DNA of 64,000 bases from Hyphomicrobium zavarzinii ATCC 27496 (GTDB lineage Bacteria; Pseudomonadota; Alphaproteobacteria; Rhizobiales; Hyphomicrobiaceae): positions 1-64,000 of the forward strand of contig NZ_KB911260.1 in NCBI RefSeq assembly GCF_000383415.1, read 5' to 3'. The translations under genes were made by a program, and so were the position numbers. Under the pieces are notes generated by a model, which saw only the letters and a program-made list of their open reading frames with translations, ran no database searches and was not told the DNA's origin. Shown here piece by piece: positions 8,301-17,978 of this stretch; position 1 is the first letter of the stretch, and each line of letters starts with the position of its first letter.

Positions 8301-9436
8301 GTCTGAGCCCGGGACACCCGCTTTACGATGCGATCGTGGCGCTCTCCGAGAACGAGGCGCGCGTGGCGTTCGATGCGTTTTCGGGTGAGGTGCACGCCAG
8401 CGTTCTCGGTGTGCTGTTGCAGGATAGCAAGCAGCTTCGCGACGTGCTTTTCTCGCGTCTCTGGCAGGCCGTGCGGGGAAGTGGGGCGGGATCCGGCGCG
8501 GGCTCTGGGCAGCCGACGACGGTTGCCGCGCGTGACGATGCGCTGCCCGGGCGCATGGCGCTCGGCGCGGGCCGCCGTGGCGAAGAAGCTCCCGCTCTCG
8601 CGCGCTCGAGCACTCTCGCGTTCTGGGCGCAGGCCTACGGCTCGTGGGGTGAGTTCGACGGCGACCGCAACGCGGCTGGCGTGGATCGCTCGGTCGGCGG
8701 TTTCGTCTCGGGAATGGACGCGGCGTTGGGCGGCGGCTGGCGCGCCGGTTTCGCGACGGGCTACGGGCAGTCGAACGTGGATGTCGCCGCGCGGCTCAGC
8801 TCGGCGGATATCGAGAGCTATCATCTCGCGGCCTACGCGGGCGGCAAGCTCGGCGGCTTCGCGCTCCGCACGGGAGCGTCGTGGACGTGGCACGACGTCG
8901 AAACGGAACGTGCCATCGTCTTCCCGGGCTTCGCCAACCGGGTCGAGGCGTCCTACGACGCCGATACCGGGCAGATATTCGCGGAGGTGGCTCTGCCGCT
9001 TCAAGTCCGCTCCGTTGCGTTCGAGCCCTTCGCTGGCCTCGCGTGGGTGCATGTCGACAGCGATGGGTTTGCCGAGACGGGCGGGCTCGGGGCGCTCACG
9101 GCGGCTTCCAGCAACGAGGACACCGGGTATTCGACCCTGGGTGTGCGGGCGGAGACGCAGATCCGCACCAACGGGCTGCTTTTGCTGCCGCGGATCTCGG
9201 TTGCTTGGCAGCACGCCTTCGATGACGTGACGCCTGTGACGGCGCTGGCGTTCGCCTCCGGAGGGCCGGGCTTCACTATCGCGGGGACGCCCATCGCGCA
9301 GGATAGCGCGCTGCTCGACGCCGGGCTTGGTATCGTGCTCGGACCCGACGCGACGCTCGGTGTCTCCTACCATGGAGAGTTCGCCGACGAGACGCAGGAT
9401 CACGGTGTAAGCGGCCGGCTGGACTGGCGCTTCTAG
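5393..9436 (+). CDS. GT4 glycosyltransferase fused in frame to a glycine-rich autotransporter
   Basis: One uninterrupted 1347-codon frame with two unrelated parts. Residues 1 to about 370 are a complete GT4 glycosyltransferase (GT-B fold) with HNHPHKNFSGL and the C-terminal EGFNMSAAEA (EX7E-type) motif. Residues 398-418 form a classic signal peptide (MARALLCTTMLVGAASAALAA). Then come a Gly-rich passenger with many GGXGG runs (about 425-720), a passenger-associated repeat region (GDGTVILTGTNTYTGGTSI near 780) and a C-terminal autotransporter beta-barrel (about 1080-1347) ending in LDWRF, with a terminal Phe. A signal peptide 400 residues into a protein cannot work normally, so either the autotransporter starts internally (ATG 6545 or 6584) or the frame is a recent fusion or stop-loss. 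The first ATG at 5393 follows an AGGAAAAAGAG stretch. Confidence 0.8.
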   Translation: MPSTSHASEAAESKVLRKASRRPIYYFDVVHDYPAIGGVVEFSELLFRQLKKRYGKRLISAREAAQRFGAPDATMPYLDRERRVAEVLARVDPHSTFFFPNFHSPIARRADGHGPTIINVIHDVQFAFLPELYSEARLRWLERAFARTRENADHVVFISHAAEQQYTQRFGVPRRHTVIYNPIEIDRAASTTLDDGAPFLLASIHNHPHKNFSGLLALFAKLAERSPELNLVVTGHGGEAFASHLAHLPASVAARVRHLGYVPRKELDGLYRRARAFVTLSRFEGFNMSAAEAASHGTSLILSDLPVHRELFSEQACFVDPMTPSVDAVEDYLAAHAGRSVAWPLHKVCAPSAVGSAYADVIDRCACACETSPEQDTGRGVLGGMVRDAVSRASGAAMARALLCTTMLVGAASAALAAPPAPVSGLSDGGKGGGYAGFGGHQEGVDGGTGYMGDAGEDGSAGSPYFGGGGGGAGGGVGGLGDIFTCAPMLCSVPGLGGAGGTAVSPDGEDGVSPNYAGGGGGGGGGFHGNGFTGVLGTVDLVGGRGGNGGDSLNASAPGSGGGGGAGGYGAVLTGTPTLDSAINLTGGRGGDGGSSAFFSFSGGSGGDGGVGLFFADPGAVFTGSGSITGGEGGTGGVANGSSPSVHGGRGGDGGAGVAGSGVTVRVEGQVTGGTGGLGGASVNGIEGENGNGGAGISGSDLTIINAGTISGGLSGSGVRANAITFTGGANALTFEAATTGLEGDIAINGAGSLTFDQADGVDVTVDTVITGDGSVIKDGDGTVILTGTNTYTGGTSITGGVLSVNGSIVGDTSVGNGGTLKGTGLLESVTVGSGGVHAPGNSIGTQTVTGAYTLQAGSILEIEANAAGQSDQVVVNGTVDLTGSILRVLAEAGTYAPSTGYVIIANDGVDAVTGTFSTTTSNLAFLTASVNYAAGDGNDVELTLLRNDTGIDEVALTPNQSAVAAFLNGLSPGHPLYDAIVALSENEARVAFDAFSGEVHASVLGVLLQDSKQLRDVLFSRLWQAVRGSGAGSGAGSGQPTTVAARDDALPGRMALGAGRRGEEAPALARSSTLAFWAQAYGSWGEFDGDRNAAGVDRSVGGFVSGMDAALGGGWRAGFATGYGQSNVDVAARLSSADIESYHLAAYAGGKLGGFALRTGASWTWHDVETERAIVFPGFANRVEASYDADTGQIFAEVALPLQVRSVAFEPFAGLAWVHVDSDGFAETGGLGALTAASSNEDTGYSTLGVRAETQIRTNGLLLLPRISVAWQHAFDDVTPVTALAFASGGPGFTIAGTPIAQDSALLDAGLGIVLGPDATLGVSYHGEFADETQDHGVSGRLDWRF
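6545..6646 (+). other. Internal start and signal-peptide region of the autotransporter part
   Basis: In-frame ATGs at 6545 (codon 385) and 6584 (codon 398) begin a peptide with a basic n-region, a hydrophobic core and an AxA-type cleavage site before PPAPVSG. This is what a stand-alone autotransporter should have at its N terminus. Ribosome sites in front of either ATG are weak (CGGCGGA directly before 6545). Translation of the autotransporter as a separate protein is therefore plausible but not proven. Confidence 0.5.
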
Positions 9437-9531
9437 GCCGCATCCGGCTCGAAGCAGCTTGGCTTTCGCAGCCGGGCTGCTTCGGCGTTCTGCCGCCTCT
9501 TTCCCGCGCCGGGTGAGCCTGCTGGCCTGCG

Positions 9532-10005
9532 TCAGGCGCGCTCATCCTGTCTCCGTTTCCAGTCGCCATAGAGGTCAGGACACGAGTCCAGACGGACCGG
9601 GATGTGGGAGATTTTCATCGACTGCTCTGAGAAGGGCTTGGCCATCTCGGCGTAGATCGCCGCCGTCGAGAGGCCGTGAGGCGCGCCGTCTTCGTTGGAG
9701 TAGGCGTAGGCCACTGCGCCGATGCCTGCCATCCGCATCGCCGCCATGCACATCGGGCAGGGATGGCCGCTGGCATAGACAACGCATCCGGCGAGGTTCG
9801 GGGAGCCGAGCTTCCGGCTGGCGGAGCGGATGGCGTTGAGCTCCGCGTGTGAGGTCGGGTCGTTGGTGCTCAGGATCTCGTTCACGCCGGTCGCGACGAC
9901 CTTGCCGTCCTTGACCACGACTGCGCCAAAGGGGCGGCCGCCGTTCGCGCTGTTTTCGTGCGCGAGCTCGATCGCGCGGCGCAGAAAGTTTTCCTCTTCG
10001 CTCAT
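9532..10005 (-). CDS. Guanine deaminase / CMP-dCMP deaminase-fold hydrolase
   Basis: A 157-residue cytidine-deaminase-fold zinc enzyme. The zinc and catalytic residues are visible in HAELNAIR and HPCPMCMAAM. The C-terminal tail (EMAKPFSEQSMKISHIPV) resembles the small Bacillus-type guanine deaminases rather than the tRNA adenosine deaminase TadA, so deamination of guanine to xanthine is the best guess. The ATG at 10005 has AAGGA upstream. It is divergent from tmd and could share its promoter region; no functional link to amine oxidation is evident. Confidence 0.82.
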   Translation of the reverse strand: MSEEENFLRRAIELAHENSANGGRPFGAVVVKDGKVVATGVNEILSTNDPTSHAELNAIRSASRKLGSPNLAGCVVYASGHPCPMCMAAMRMAGIGAVAYAYSNEDGAPHGLSTAAIYAEMAKPFSEQSMKISHIPVRLDSCPDLYGDWKRRQDERA

Positions 10006-10165
10006 GTGCAGAGTCCTTTTTTCGAGGGCGCGCAGCCGAGAAGTTTTCGCATGCACGTGCGCCTTTCGAAAGCTATTTCGCAGGTGCAAAAATTATTGGG
10101 AGATCCCTCGGTGGTGATGCGAAAACCCTTATTTTATCGGCAGTTTTTCGCCCTTTGAGACGCCA

Positions 10166-10185
10166 GCTACTCCTTTGGAGGTAGC
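10166..10185. promoter_or_regulatory. Nested inverted repeat upstream of tmd
   Basis: GCTAC (10166-10170) and GTAGC (10181-10185) form an inverted repeat, and CTCC-TTT-GGAG (10170-10180) is a second one nested inside, about 80 bp before the tmd start. The arms resemble the CTACC/GGTAG arms found upstream of dmd, so a shared regulator of both amine dehydrogenases is conceivable. This is an inference from pattern only. Confidence 0.35.
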
Positions 10186-10249
10186 CCGTAGGGAGAATTG
10201 TGAGAGCCACGCCAAATGTTGAGATTTCGGAAGCGCGAAATGCTGCTGA

Positions 10250-12457
<2,208 letters not shown>

Positions 12458-12485
12458 GCACCGAGCAGAAGCTCAAGCAGCGCGA

Positions 12486-12517
12486 GATCGCCGCCATGCG
12501 CAGGCATGGCGGCGATC
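12486..12517 (+). repeat. Perfect 14-bp stem-loop between tmd and the etfD-like gene
   Basis: GATCGCCGCCATGC (12486-12499) pairs exactly with 12504-12517 around a 4-nt loop (GCAG). A short T-run comes only 13 nt later (12531-12535), so it is a poor intrinsic terminator. It may act as a 3' stabiliser that raises tmd message over the downstream genes, or as partial attenuation. Confidence 0.55.
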
Positions 12518-12554
12518 CGGGCTCGCGCGATTTTTCATTGCCTAACGTGACGAA

Positions 12555-14690
12555 GTGGGTGCTGCCGTGGATCCAAGAGACATAACCCGAATACTCTTCG
12601 AGGATTTTCGACCGCAGACCATCTATCTGTTCTACGCCGTTGGTTATGCGGCGATCGCCGTGTTCCTCTACGGAACCTACACGCAGATCCGCAAGTATCG
12701 CCGCGGAAAGCCCGATGCGGCGTGGGGCGAGCTTTGGGCGCGTTTCCTGGACATGGCGAAGACCATGTTCACTCACCGCACGCTGAAGCGCCGTGATCCC
12801 GCAGCCGGAAGAATGCATTCCGTCATTTTCTTCGGCTTCGTGCTGCTGTTCATCGGCACTTCTACCATCACGCTCGAATACGACATTCTCGCGCCGCTTC
12901 TCGGCGTTCGCTTCTGGTATGGCGATTTCTACCTGCTGTTCTCGCTGGTGATGGATGTTGCCGGCGTGGGGCTGATCGTCGGCCTCATCTACATGATGTA
13001 CCGGCGCAAGTGGCTCAAGCTGCCGAAGCTCAACTACGCGCGCCCCGACCGGAAGCCCGGAGATCCCGACTACGACCGCACCTTCTATCGCCGCGAGGAC
13101 TGGGCGTTTCTGTGGACGCTCATCCTGATCGGAATTACCGGCTTCGTTCTGGAAGCGGTACGCCTGGTCTGGCTCGCCGATCGTCCCGCCGTGTGGGATT
13201 TCCGGTGGTGGTCTCCGGTCGGTGCCGTGCTCGCGCACATCATGCAGGTCGCGGGTCTCACAGCGGAGGGCGCGGGTGCGCTGCGCCCGGCACTCTGGTG
13301 GTTCCACGGCATCCTGGCGCTGACTTTCATCGCGTTCATTCCCTTCACCAAGGTCAAGCACATCTTCACGGCCGCCGCGTCGCTGATGTTCCGCAATCCC
13401 ATGGCGGGGCGCGTGCTTCCGCGGATACCTGAAGAGCAGGAGAGCGCGGGCTTCAAGACGATCACCGACTTCACCTGGAAGCAGTTGCTGAATCTCGACG
13501 CGTGCACGAAGTGCGGCCGCTGTCATGAGGCTTGCCCGGCCAATGCAATCGGCGCCCCGCTTTCGCCGCGTGACGTGATCCTGTCCCTGCGCGAATTCGC
13601 CAACAAGACGCTAAATGCGTCGGAGCTGCCGTCAGAGGCGGAGCTCGATGTGCACGGCAAGGGTCCGGATCAGATCCTGCAGGAGACGCTGTGGTCGTGC
13701 CGGACGTGCCTCGCCTGCGTCGAGATCTGCCCGGTCGCGGTGGAGCATGTGCCGATCATCGTGCAGATGCGCCGCAAGCTGGTGGAGGAGGGCGAGATGG
13801 AGCCCATTCTCCAGAAGACGCTGCAGACCATCCACAAGAGCGGCAACTCTTTCGGTGAATCGAAGCGCAAACGCGCCGCCTGGACCAAGGCGCTGCCGTT
13901 CCAGATCAAGGACGCGCGCAAGGAGCCGGTGGATATCGTCTGGTTCGTCGGCGACTACGCCTCCTTCGATCCGCGAAACCAGAAAGTAACGCAGGCGTTC
14001 GCGCGACTGATGAACAAGGCCGGGGTTGATTTCGGACTGCTGTTCGAAGCGGAGATGAACGCGGGCAACGATGTCCGGCGTGTGGGCGAGGAAGGCCTCT
14101 ACGAGGTTCTCGCGACATCGAACATCAACACGCTGAAGGCGTGCGAGTTCAAGTCGATCGTGACCACGGACCCGCATTCGTTCAACACCATTCGCAACGA
14201 GTATAGGCACTTCGACGGCGACTTCGAGATTCAGCACTACACCACGCTGGTGAAGAAGCTGATCGAGGACGGGCGGCTCAAGATCAAGAAGAAGGTCAAT
14301 TACCGTGTGACCTTCCATGATCCCTGCCATCTCGGCCGCTACAACAAAGGTTACGACGCGCCGCGTGACATCCTGAATCTCCTGGGCTGCGAGCTGGTGG
14401 AGATGGCGCGCAATCGAGATAACTCGTTCTGCTGCGGCGCCGGCGGCGGCCGTATCTGGATCCCGGATACGCCTGGTCTCGAAAAGCCTTCGCAGAACCG
14501 TATGCGGGAAGCGGGCGCGATCGAGGGACTGCAGGTGTTCGTGGTCTCCTGTCCCAAGGATCTGACGATGTTCGAGGACGCGCTCAAGACCAGCGGGTTC
14601 GAGGGCAAGTTCGTTGTGCGCGAGCTGATTGAGCTGATCAATGAATGTGTTGAGGATGGCGATCCGGAAGCCTGCGCGCCTGCGGCGTGA
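12555..14690 (+). CDS. Membrane-anchored Fe-S ETF dehydrogenase, EtfD/DgcB type
   Basis: A 711-residue protein. An N-terminal membrane domain (about residues 20-280, several helices, NarI-like) is followed by two 4Fe-4S binding sites (CTKCGRCHEACP near 317 and CRTCLACVEICP near 381) and a CCG/HdrB-type domain with HDPCHLGRYNKGYD near 587 and SFCCGAGGGRIW near 625. Homologues are DgcB of dimethylglycine catabolism and mycobacterial EtfD, thought to take electrons from ETF into the quinone pool. Placed between tmd and etfBA, it is the likely ETF-reoxidising membrane partner. The first in-frame start is GTG 12555; GTG 12567 is an alternative and neither has a strong ribosome site. Confidence 0.88.
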   Translation: MGAAVDPRDITRILFEDFRPQTIYLFYAVGYAAIAVFLYGTYTQIRKYRRGKPDAAWGELWARFLDMAKTMFTHRTLKRRDPAAGRMHSVIFFGFVLLFIGTSTITLEYDILAPLLGVRFWYGDFYLLFSLVMDVAGVGLIVGLIYMMYRRKWLKLPKLNYARPDRKPGDPDYDRTFYRREDWAFLWTLILIGITGFVLEAVRLVWLADRPAVWDFRWWSPVGAVLAHIMQVAGLTAEGAGALRPALWWFHGILALTFIAFIPFTKVKHIFTAAASLMFRNPMAGRVLPRIPEEQESAGFKTITDFTWKQLLNLDACTKCGRCHEACPANAIGAPLSPRDVILSLREFANKTLNASELPSEAELDVHGKGPDQILQETLWSCRTCLACVEICPVAVEHVPIIVQMRRKLVEEGEMEPILQKTLQTIHKSGNSFGESKRKRAAWTKALPFQIKDARKEPVDIVWFVGDYASFDPRNQKVTQAFARLMNKAGVDFGLLFEAEMNAGNDVRRVGEEGLYEVLATSNINTLKACEFKSIVTTDPHSFNTIRNEYRHFDGDFEIQHYTTLVKKLIEDGRLKIKKKVNYRVTFHDPCHLGRYNKGYDAPRDILNLLGCELVEMARNRDNSFCCGAGGGRIWIPDTPGLEKPSQNRMREAGAIEGLQVFVVSCPKDLTMFEDALKTSGFEGKFVVRELIELINECVEDGDPEACAPAA

Positions 14691-16113
14691 AAAAGCGCCG
14701 GCGAGCGCCGGTGCCCTTGTGCGCGAAGCGCTATCGGGAGGCGATGTCTACGCGGCCGCTGCCGTTCACGCGATCGCAGAGGGCGAGGATCGCGAGCAGA
14801 TCGAAGCGCTGATGTGCGGGGACCGCCGCACTGTTCTGACGCTGGCCCGCTGGGAGCATACCCCGGCTAACGTGCTGCAGGTTCTCTCGGGGCTCGAGGA
14901 TGAGGCTGTTCATCTGCGGCTCGAGAAGAATCCCGCGACGGCGGCTCAGACGCTGAGCCGGCTGTTTCAGAACGAGCGGGATGCGACGCTCGTTGCGCTC
15001 ATCGCGTGGCATCGCCATACGCCACCCGCCGTGCTCGAACGGATCGCCGAGCAGGAGCATGATCGCGCGGTGCTGCGTGCCGTGTGCAAGCATCCGGCGA
15101 CGCCGCGGCGTGTTCTTGCCGTCGTGGAAAGGCGCTTTCCCGGTGCGTTCGACAGCGAGATGGCCACCCATCCCGCGACCTCGCCCCGGATGCTGGAAAC
15201 TCTCTACCGGCGAGGGGATGCGTTCGTGCGGGCGGCCGTGGTCTCGCATTCGAGCTGCTCGCCCGAGGTGCTCGGTCTGGCCGAGGGAGACAGCGATCCC
15301 GTCGTGCTGCGTCATCTCGCCGGGAACGAGCGTGTCTCCGCCGATGCCTTGGAGCGGATGAGCCGGGATGCAGATGGCGCAATCCGGCGCGCGGTTGCGG
15401 GCAATCCGCTTCTGCCGCTGGGCTGTATCGATCATCTGGCTCGGGACAAGACAGACGCGGTCCGGCGTGCGCTTGCGATGCGCAAGGATCTTTCGGCGTC
15501 GGTTCTGGACATTCTGGCAGACGATGCGGACCATTGGGTCCGCCAGTGGGTGGCGCGGAGCCGCGTGCTGCCGCTCTCCCGCCTCGAGATGCTCGCGCGC
15601 GACGCAAACCCCGAGGTCCGGCGCGCGGCCGCGCGCAACCCCAATTGTTCGCAAGAGCTGCTCGAGGAGCTTGCGCACGACGCGAATGCATGGGTGCGCG
15701 CTGCCGTGGCGTATCAAGAGAATGTGAAGGCGTCTCTTCTCACGTTCCTTGCGGACGATGACGATATCGACGTTCAGAGCGGCGTCGCGGCCAATCCGCG
15801 GACGCCCCAGCGATTGTTGAGGCAGATGGCGGCGTCCGTGAATGCCGATGTGCGCCGCGGCGTCATTCTCAATCCGCGCGCTGCGCGCCGCACGCTGCTG
15901 CCGCTGCTCAGAGATCCGTACTACCTGCACCGGCTGCTCCTGGTGGACAGCAAAGTGCTGGAGGATGCGGACAAGTGGCACCTGCACGAGGACCCGGACC
16001 CGTCGGTTCGATTTTCCCTCTTCAGGTGGTTCGCAGGAAAGCTCATGCAGCCTGCTTCACGCCTCGCGTGCCGCAACCCACTAAAATTTGTCAAGGAGAG
16101 GAGAGCGCCATGA
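14641..16113 (+). CDS. LRV/HEAT-like repeat protein of unknown function in the TMA-ETF operon
   Basis: A 490-residue protein built almost entirely of roughly 24-residue helical repeats of the form A-D-x-x-x-x-V-R-x-x-V-A-x-N-P-x-x-P-x-x-L-x-x-L, for example in ARDANPEVRRAAARNPN and ANPRTPQRLLRQMA. I count about 14 units. This matches leucine-rich-repeat-variant or HEAT-like solenoids. No signal peptide, membrane helix or Cys cluster like that of the Azotobacter LRV protein was seen. The start overlaps the etfD-like gene by 50 bp (another ATG is at 14656), and the stop overlaps the etfB start (ATGA), so it is translationally coupled to ETF. A scaffold or assembly role for the dehydrogenase-ETF chain is a guess. 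Confidence 0.75.
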   Translation: MNVLRMAIRKPARLRREKAPASAGALVREALSGGDVYAAAAVHAIAEGEDREQIEALMCGDRRTVLTLARWEHTPANVLQVLSGLEDEAVHLRLEKNPATAAQTLSRLFQNERDATLVALIAWHRHTPPAVLERIAEQEHDRAVLRAVCKHPATPRRVLAVVERRFPGAFDSEMATHPATSPRMLETLYRRGDAFVRAAVVSHSSCSPEVLGLAEGDSDPVVLRHLAGNERVSADALERMSRDADGAIRRAVAGNPLLPLGCIDHLARDKTDAVRRALAMRKDLSASVLDILADDADHWVRQWVARSRVLPLSRLEMLARDANPEVRRAAARNPNCSQELLEELAHDANAWVRAAVAYQENVKASLLTFLADDDDIDVQSGVAANPRTPQRLLRQMAASVNADVRRGVILNPRAARRTLLPLLRDPYYLHRLLLVDSKVLEDADKWHLHEDPDPSVRFSLFRWFAGKLMQPASRLACRNPLKFVKERRAP

Positions 16114-16904
16114 AAATAATGGTCGCGGTGAAACAGGTCGCCGCGCTGGATGAGGATTTCAAGATCCGCGACGACGGTCTCGACGTGGAGGAGGACTTCC
16201 TGCTGTACGACCTCAACGAGTGGGATGATTTCTCGCTCGAGGAGGCGATGAAGATCAAGGAATCGTCGGACAGCCCGGTCGAGGTGGTCGTGGTCTCGGT
16301 TGGTCCGGACCGCGTCGACGAAAGCCTGCGCAAATGTCTCGCCAAGGGGGCCGACCGCGCCATCCGGGTGTGGGACGATGCGATGGAGGGCTCTGATTCC
16401 ATAACCGTTGGCCGCATTCTGGCCGCCGTCGCCAAGAAGGAAGACGCGGGCATGGTGTTTGCGGGCGTGCAGTCTTCAGACGACGCAAACGCTTCCACCG
16501 GCATCTCGACCGCCGCCCATCTGGACTGGCCGCACGCGGCCGTCGTAGCGGGGCTCACCTATTCGCCCGGCAGCGCGAAGGCGGTGCTGAGCCGCGAATT
16601 GGAGGGCGGCTTGCAGCAGAACGTCGAGATTGCGTGCCCGTCCGTGCTCACCATCCAGCTCGGTATCAACAAGCCGCGCTATGCGTCGCTGCGGGGCATC
16701 AAGCAGGCGGCTGCCAAGCCGATCGAGAGCCTCGCGCTTTCGGATTTGGGACTGACGGCTGCCGATGTTGGCGCCGGCCGCGCCCTCTCGCGCGTGCGGC
16801 GGATGTACGTGCCGGCCAAGGGCCGGGCGGAGATGATCGAAGGCACGCCGGCCGCACAGGTCGCGAAGCTGGTGGAGATCATCAAGGAATTCAGGGGAGC
16901 GTGA
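16110..16904 (+). CDS. etfB: Electron transfer flavoprotein, beta subunit
   Basis: A 264-residue ETF beta subunit that with EtfA forms the soluble FAD/AMP heterodimer carrying single electrons from flavin dehydrogenases. The start MKIMVAVKQVAALDEDF at 16110 has a strong AAGGAGAGGAG site and overlaps the preceding stop. Family blocks include YDLNEWDDFSLEEAM, GPDRVDESLRKCLAKGADRA, FAGVQSSD and GINKPRYASLRGIKQA. It resembles the ETF that serves trimethylamine dehydrogenase in Methylophilus much more than fatty-acid ETFs. Only 2 bp separate it from etfA. Confidence 0.95.
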   Translation: MKIMVAVKQVAALDEDFKIRDDGLDVEEDFLLYDLNEWDDFSLEEAMKIKESSDSPVEVVVVSVGPDRVDESLRKCLAKGADRAIRVWDDAMEGSDSITVGRILAAVAKKEDAGMVFAGVQSSDDANASTGISTAAHLDWPHAAVVAGLTYSPGSAKAVLSRELEGGLQQNVEIACPSVLTIQLGINKPRYASLRGIKQAAAKPIESLALSDLGLTAADVGAGRALSRVRRMYVPAKGRAEMIEGTPAAQVAKLVEIIKEFRGA

Positions 16905-16906
16905 GC

Positions 16907-17869
16907 ATGAAGACGATTTTGGTTGTGGCAGAGCATCGGCGTGGCGAGTTGCGTCCGATATCGCTCGAGGTGATCTCGGCCGCGCAGGAGCTGCGCCAGG
17001 CTGACGACAAGGTGGTGGTCGCGCTCATCGGCAACAAGGCCGAGGCGCTTGCGCCAGCCGTTTCGGTGGCAGGCGTGGACGAGGTCGTTACGGTGAAGGT
17101 TGCGAGCGACGAGTTCGATCCCGACCTGTTCGAAGCCGCCGTCTCGCAGTTGATCGAAACGAGGACGCCGGCCGTCGTGCTTCTCGCGCATTCGGTCGAT
17201 TCGCTCGGTTATGCGGCTACGCTGGCCAGAAAGGGTGACTTCGGCTTCTCGACGGACGTCTTCAAGGTCGAGTATGACGGGGCGGATCTGGTGGCCACGC
17301 GCGCGGGATACAATCAGAAGGTCAACGTCGAGGTCGATTTCCCCGGCAAGGCCTGCGTGGTGCTGACGCTCCGCGGTAGCGTGTTCAAGCCGGCGGAAGG
17401 CACGAGCTCTCCGGTTCTTGGCGCCATCGATCTCGCTGGCCAGGCATCGCGCAGCAAGGCGCTCGAATACGTAGAGGCTGGCGGGGCGGAGGACGTCGAT
17501 ATCACGGGCGTCGAGTTCATTGTCTCCATCGGACGTGGCATCGCCGAAGAAGACAATGTCGAGCGCTTCCGCGAACTCGCCGATACGCTCGGGGCGACGC
17601 TCTGCTGCTCGCGTCCGATTGCGGATGCCGGGTGGCTGCCGAAGTCCAGGCAGGTCGGCCAGTCGGGGAAGGTTGTCAGCAGCTGCAAGCTCTACGTCGC
17701 CATGGGCATTTCCGGCTCCATCCAGCATATGGCCGGCATGAAGCATGTGCCGACCATCATCGCGGTCAACACTGATCCGGGCGCCTCGATCTTCACCATC
17801 GCCAAGTACGGCATCGTTGGCGACATCTTCGAGATCGAGGAAGAGCTGCGCAGCCAGCTGGCGGCCTGA
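16907..17869 (+). CDS. etfA: Electron transfer flavoprotein, alpha subunit
   Basis: A 320-residue ETF alpha subunit. The N-terminal domain (VVAEHRRGELRPISLE) contacts EtfB; the C-terminal FAD domain shows SIGRGI, SRPIADAGWLPKSRQVGQSG, YVAMGISGSIQHMAGM and IAVNTDPGASIF, the full FAD signature. It should accept electrons from trimethylamine dehydrogenase and probably from the dimethylamine dehydrogenase encoded 2.4 kb downstream. The ATG at 16907 lies 2 bp after the etfB stop, with GGGGAGCG in front. A strong intrinsic terminator follows at 17908, ending the operon. Confidence 0.95.
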   Translation: MKTILVVAEHRRGELRPISLEVISAAQELRQADDKVVVALIGNKAEALAPAVSVAGVDEVVTVKVASDEFDPDLFEAAVSQLIETRTPAVVLLAHSVDSLGYAATLARKGDFGFSTDVFKVEYDGADLVATRAGYNQKVNVEVDFPGKACVVLTLRGSVFKPAEGTSSPVLGAIDLAGQASRSKALEYVEAGGAEDVDITGVEFIVSIGRGIAEEDNVERFRELADTLGATLCCSRPIADAGWLPKSRQVGQSGKVVSSCKLYVAMGISGSIQHMAGMKHVPTIIAVNTDPGASIFTIAKYGIVGDIFEIEEELRSQLAA

Positions 17870-17907
17870 GGCCAGTTCAGAAGTTCTCAAGCGGGGTAAA
17901 AAAGGAA

Positions 17908-17938
17908 GAGCGGCGAGGATATCCTCGCCGCTCTTTTT
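17908..17938. terminator. Intrinsic terminator after etfA
   Basis: A perfect 26-bp palindrome (17908-17933, GAGCGGCGAGGAT and its complement) is followed by five T residues at 17934-17938. It sits 39 bp after the etfA stop. On the other strand it lies beyond the stop of the convergent permease gene, where it could also act. Confidence 0.85.
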
Positions 17939-17978
17939 GTTGCTCTCGGTACTCGTGACTTCTGTGATCAGGCCGCGA

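Noticed and set aside
6305-9403. A 1032-codon open frame on the strand opposite the autotransporter
   Set aside because: It is a by-product of GC-rich codon usage: long Arg/Ala-rich antisense frame with no domain, opposite a clear autotransporter.
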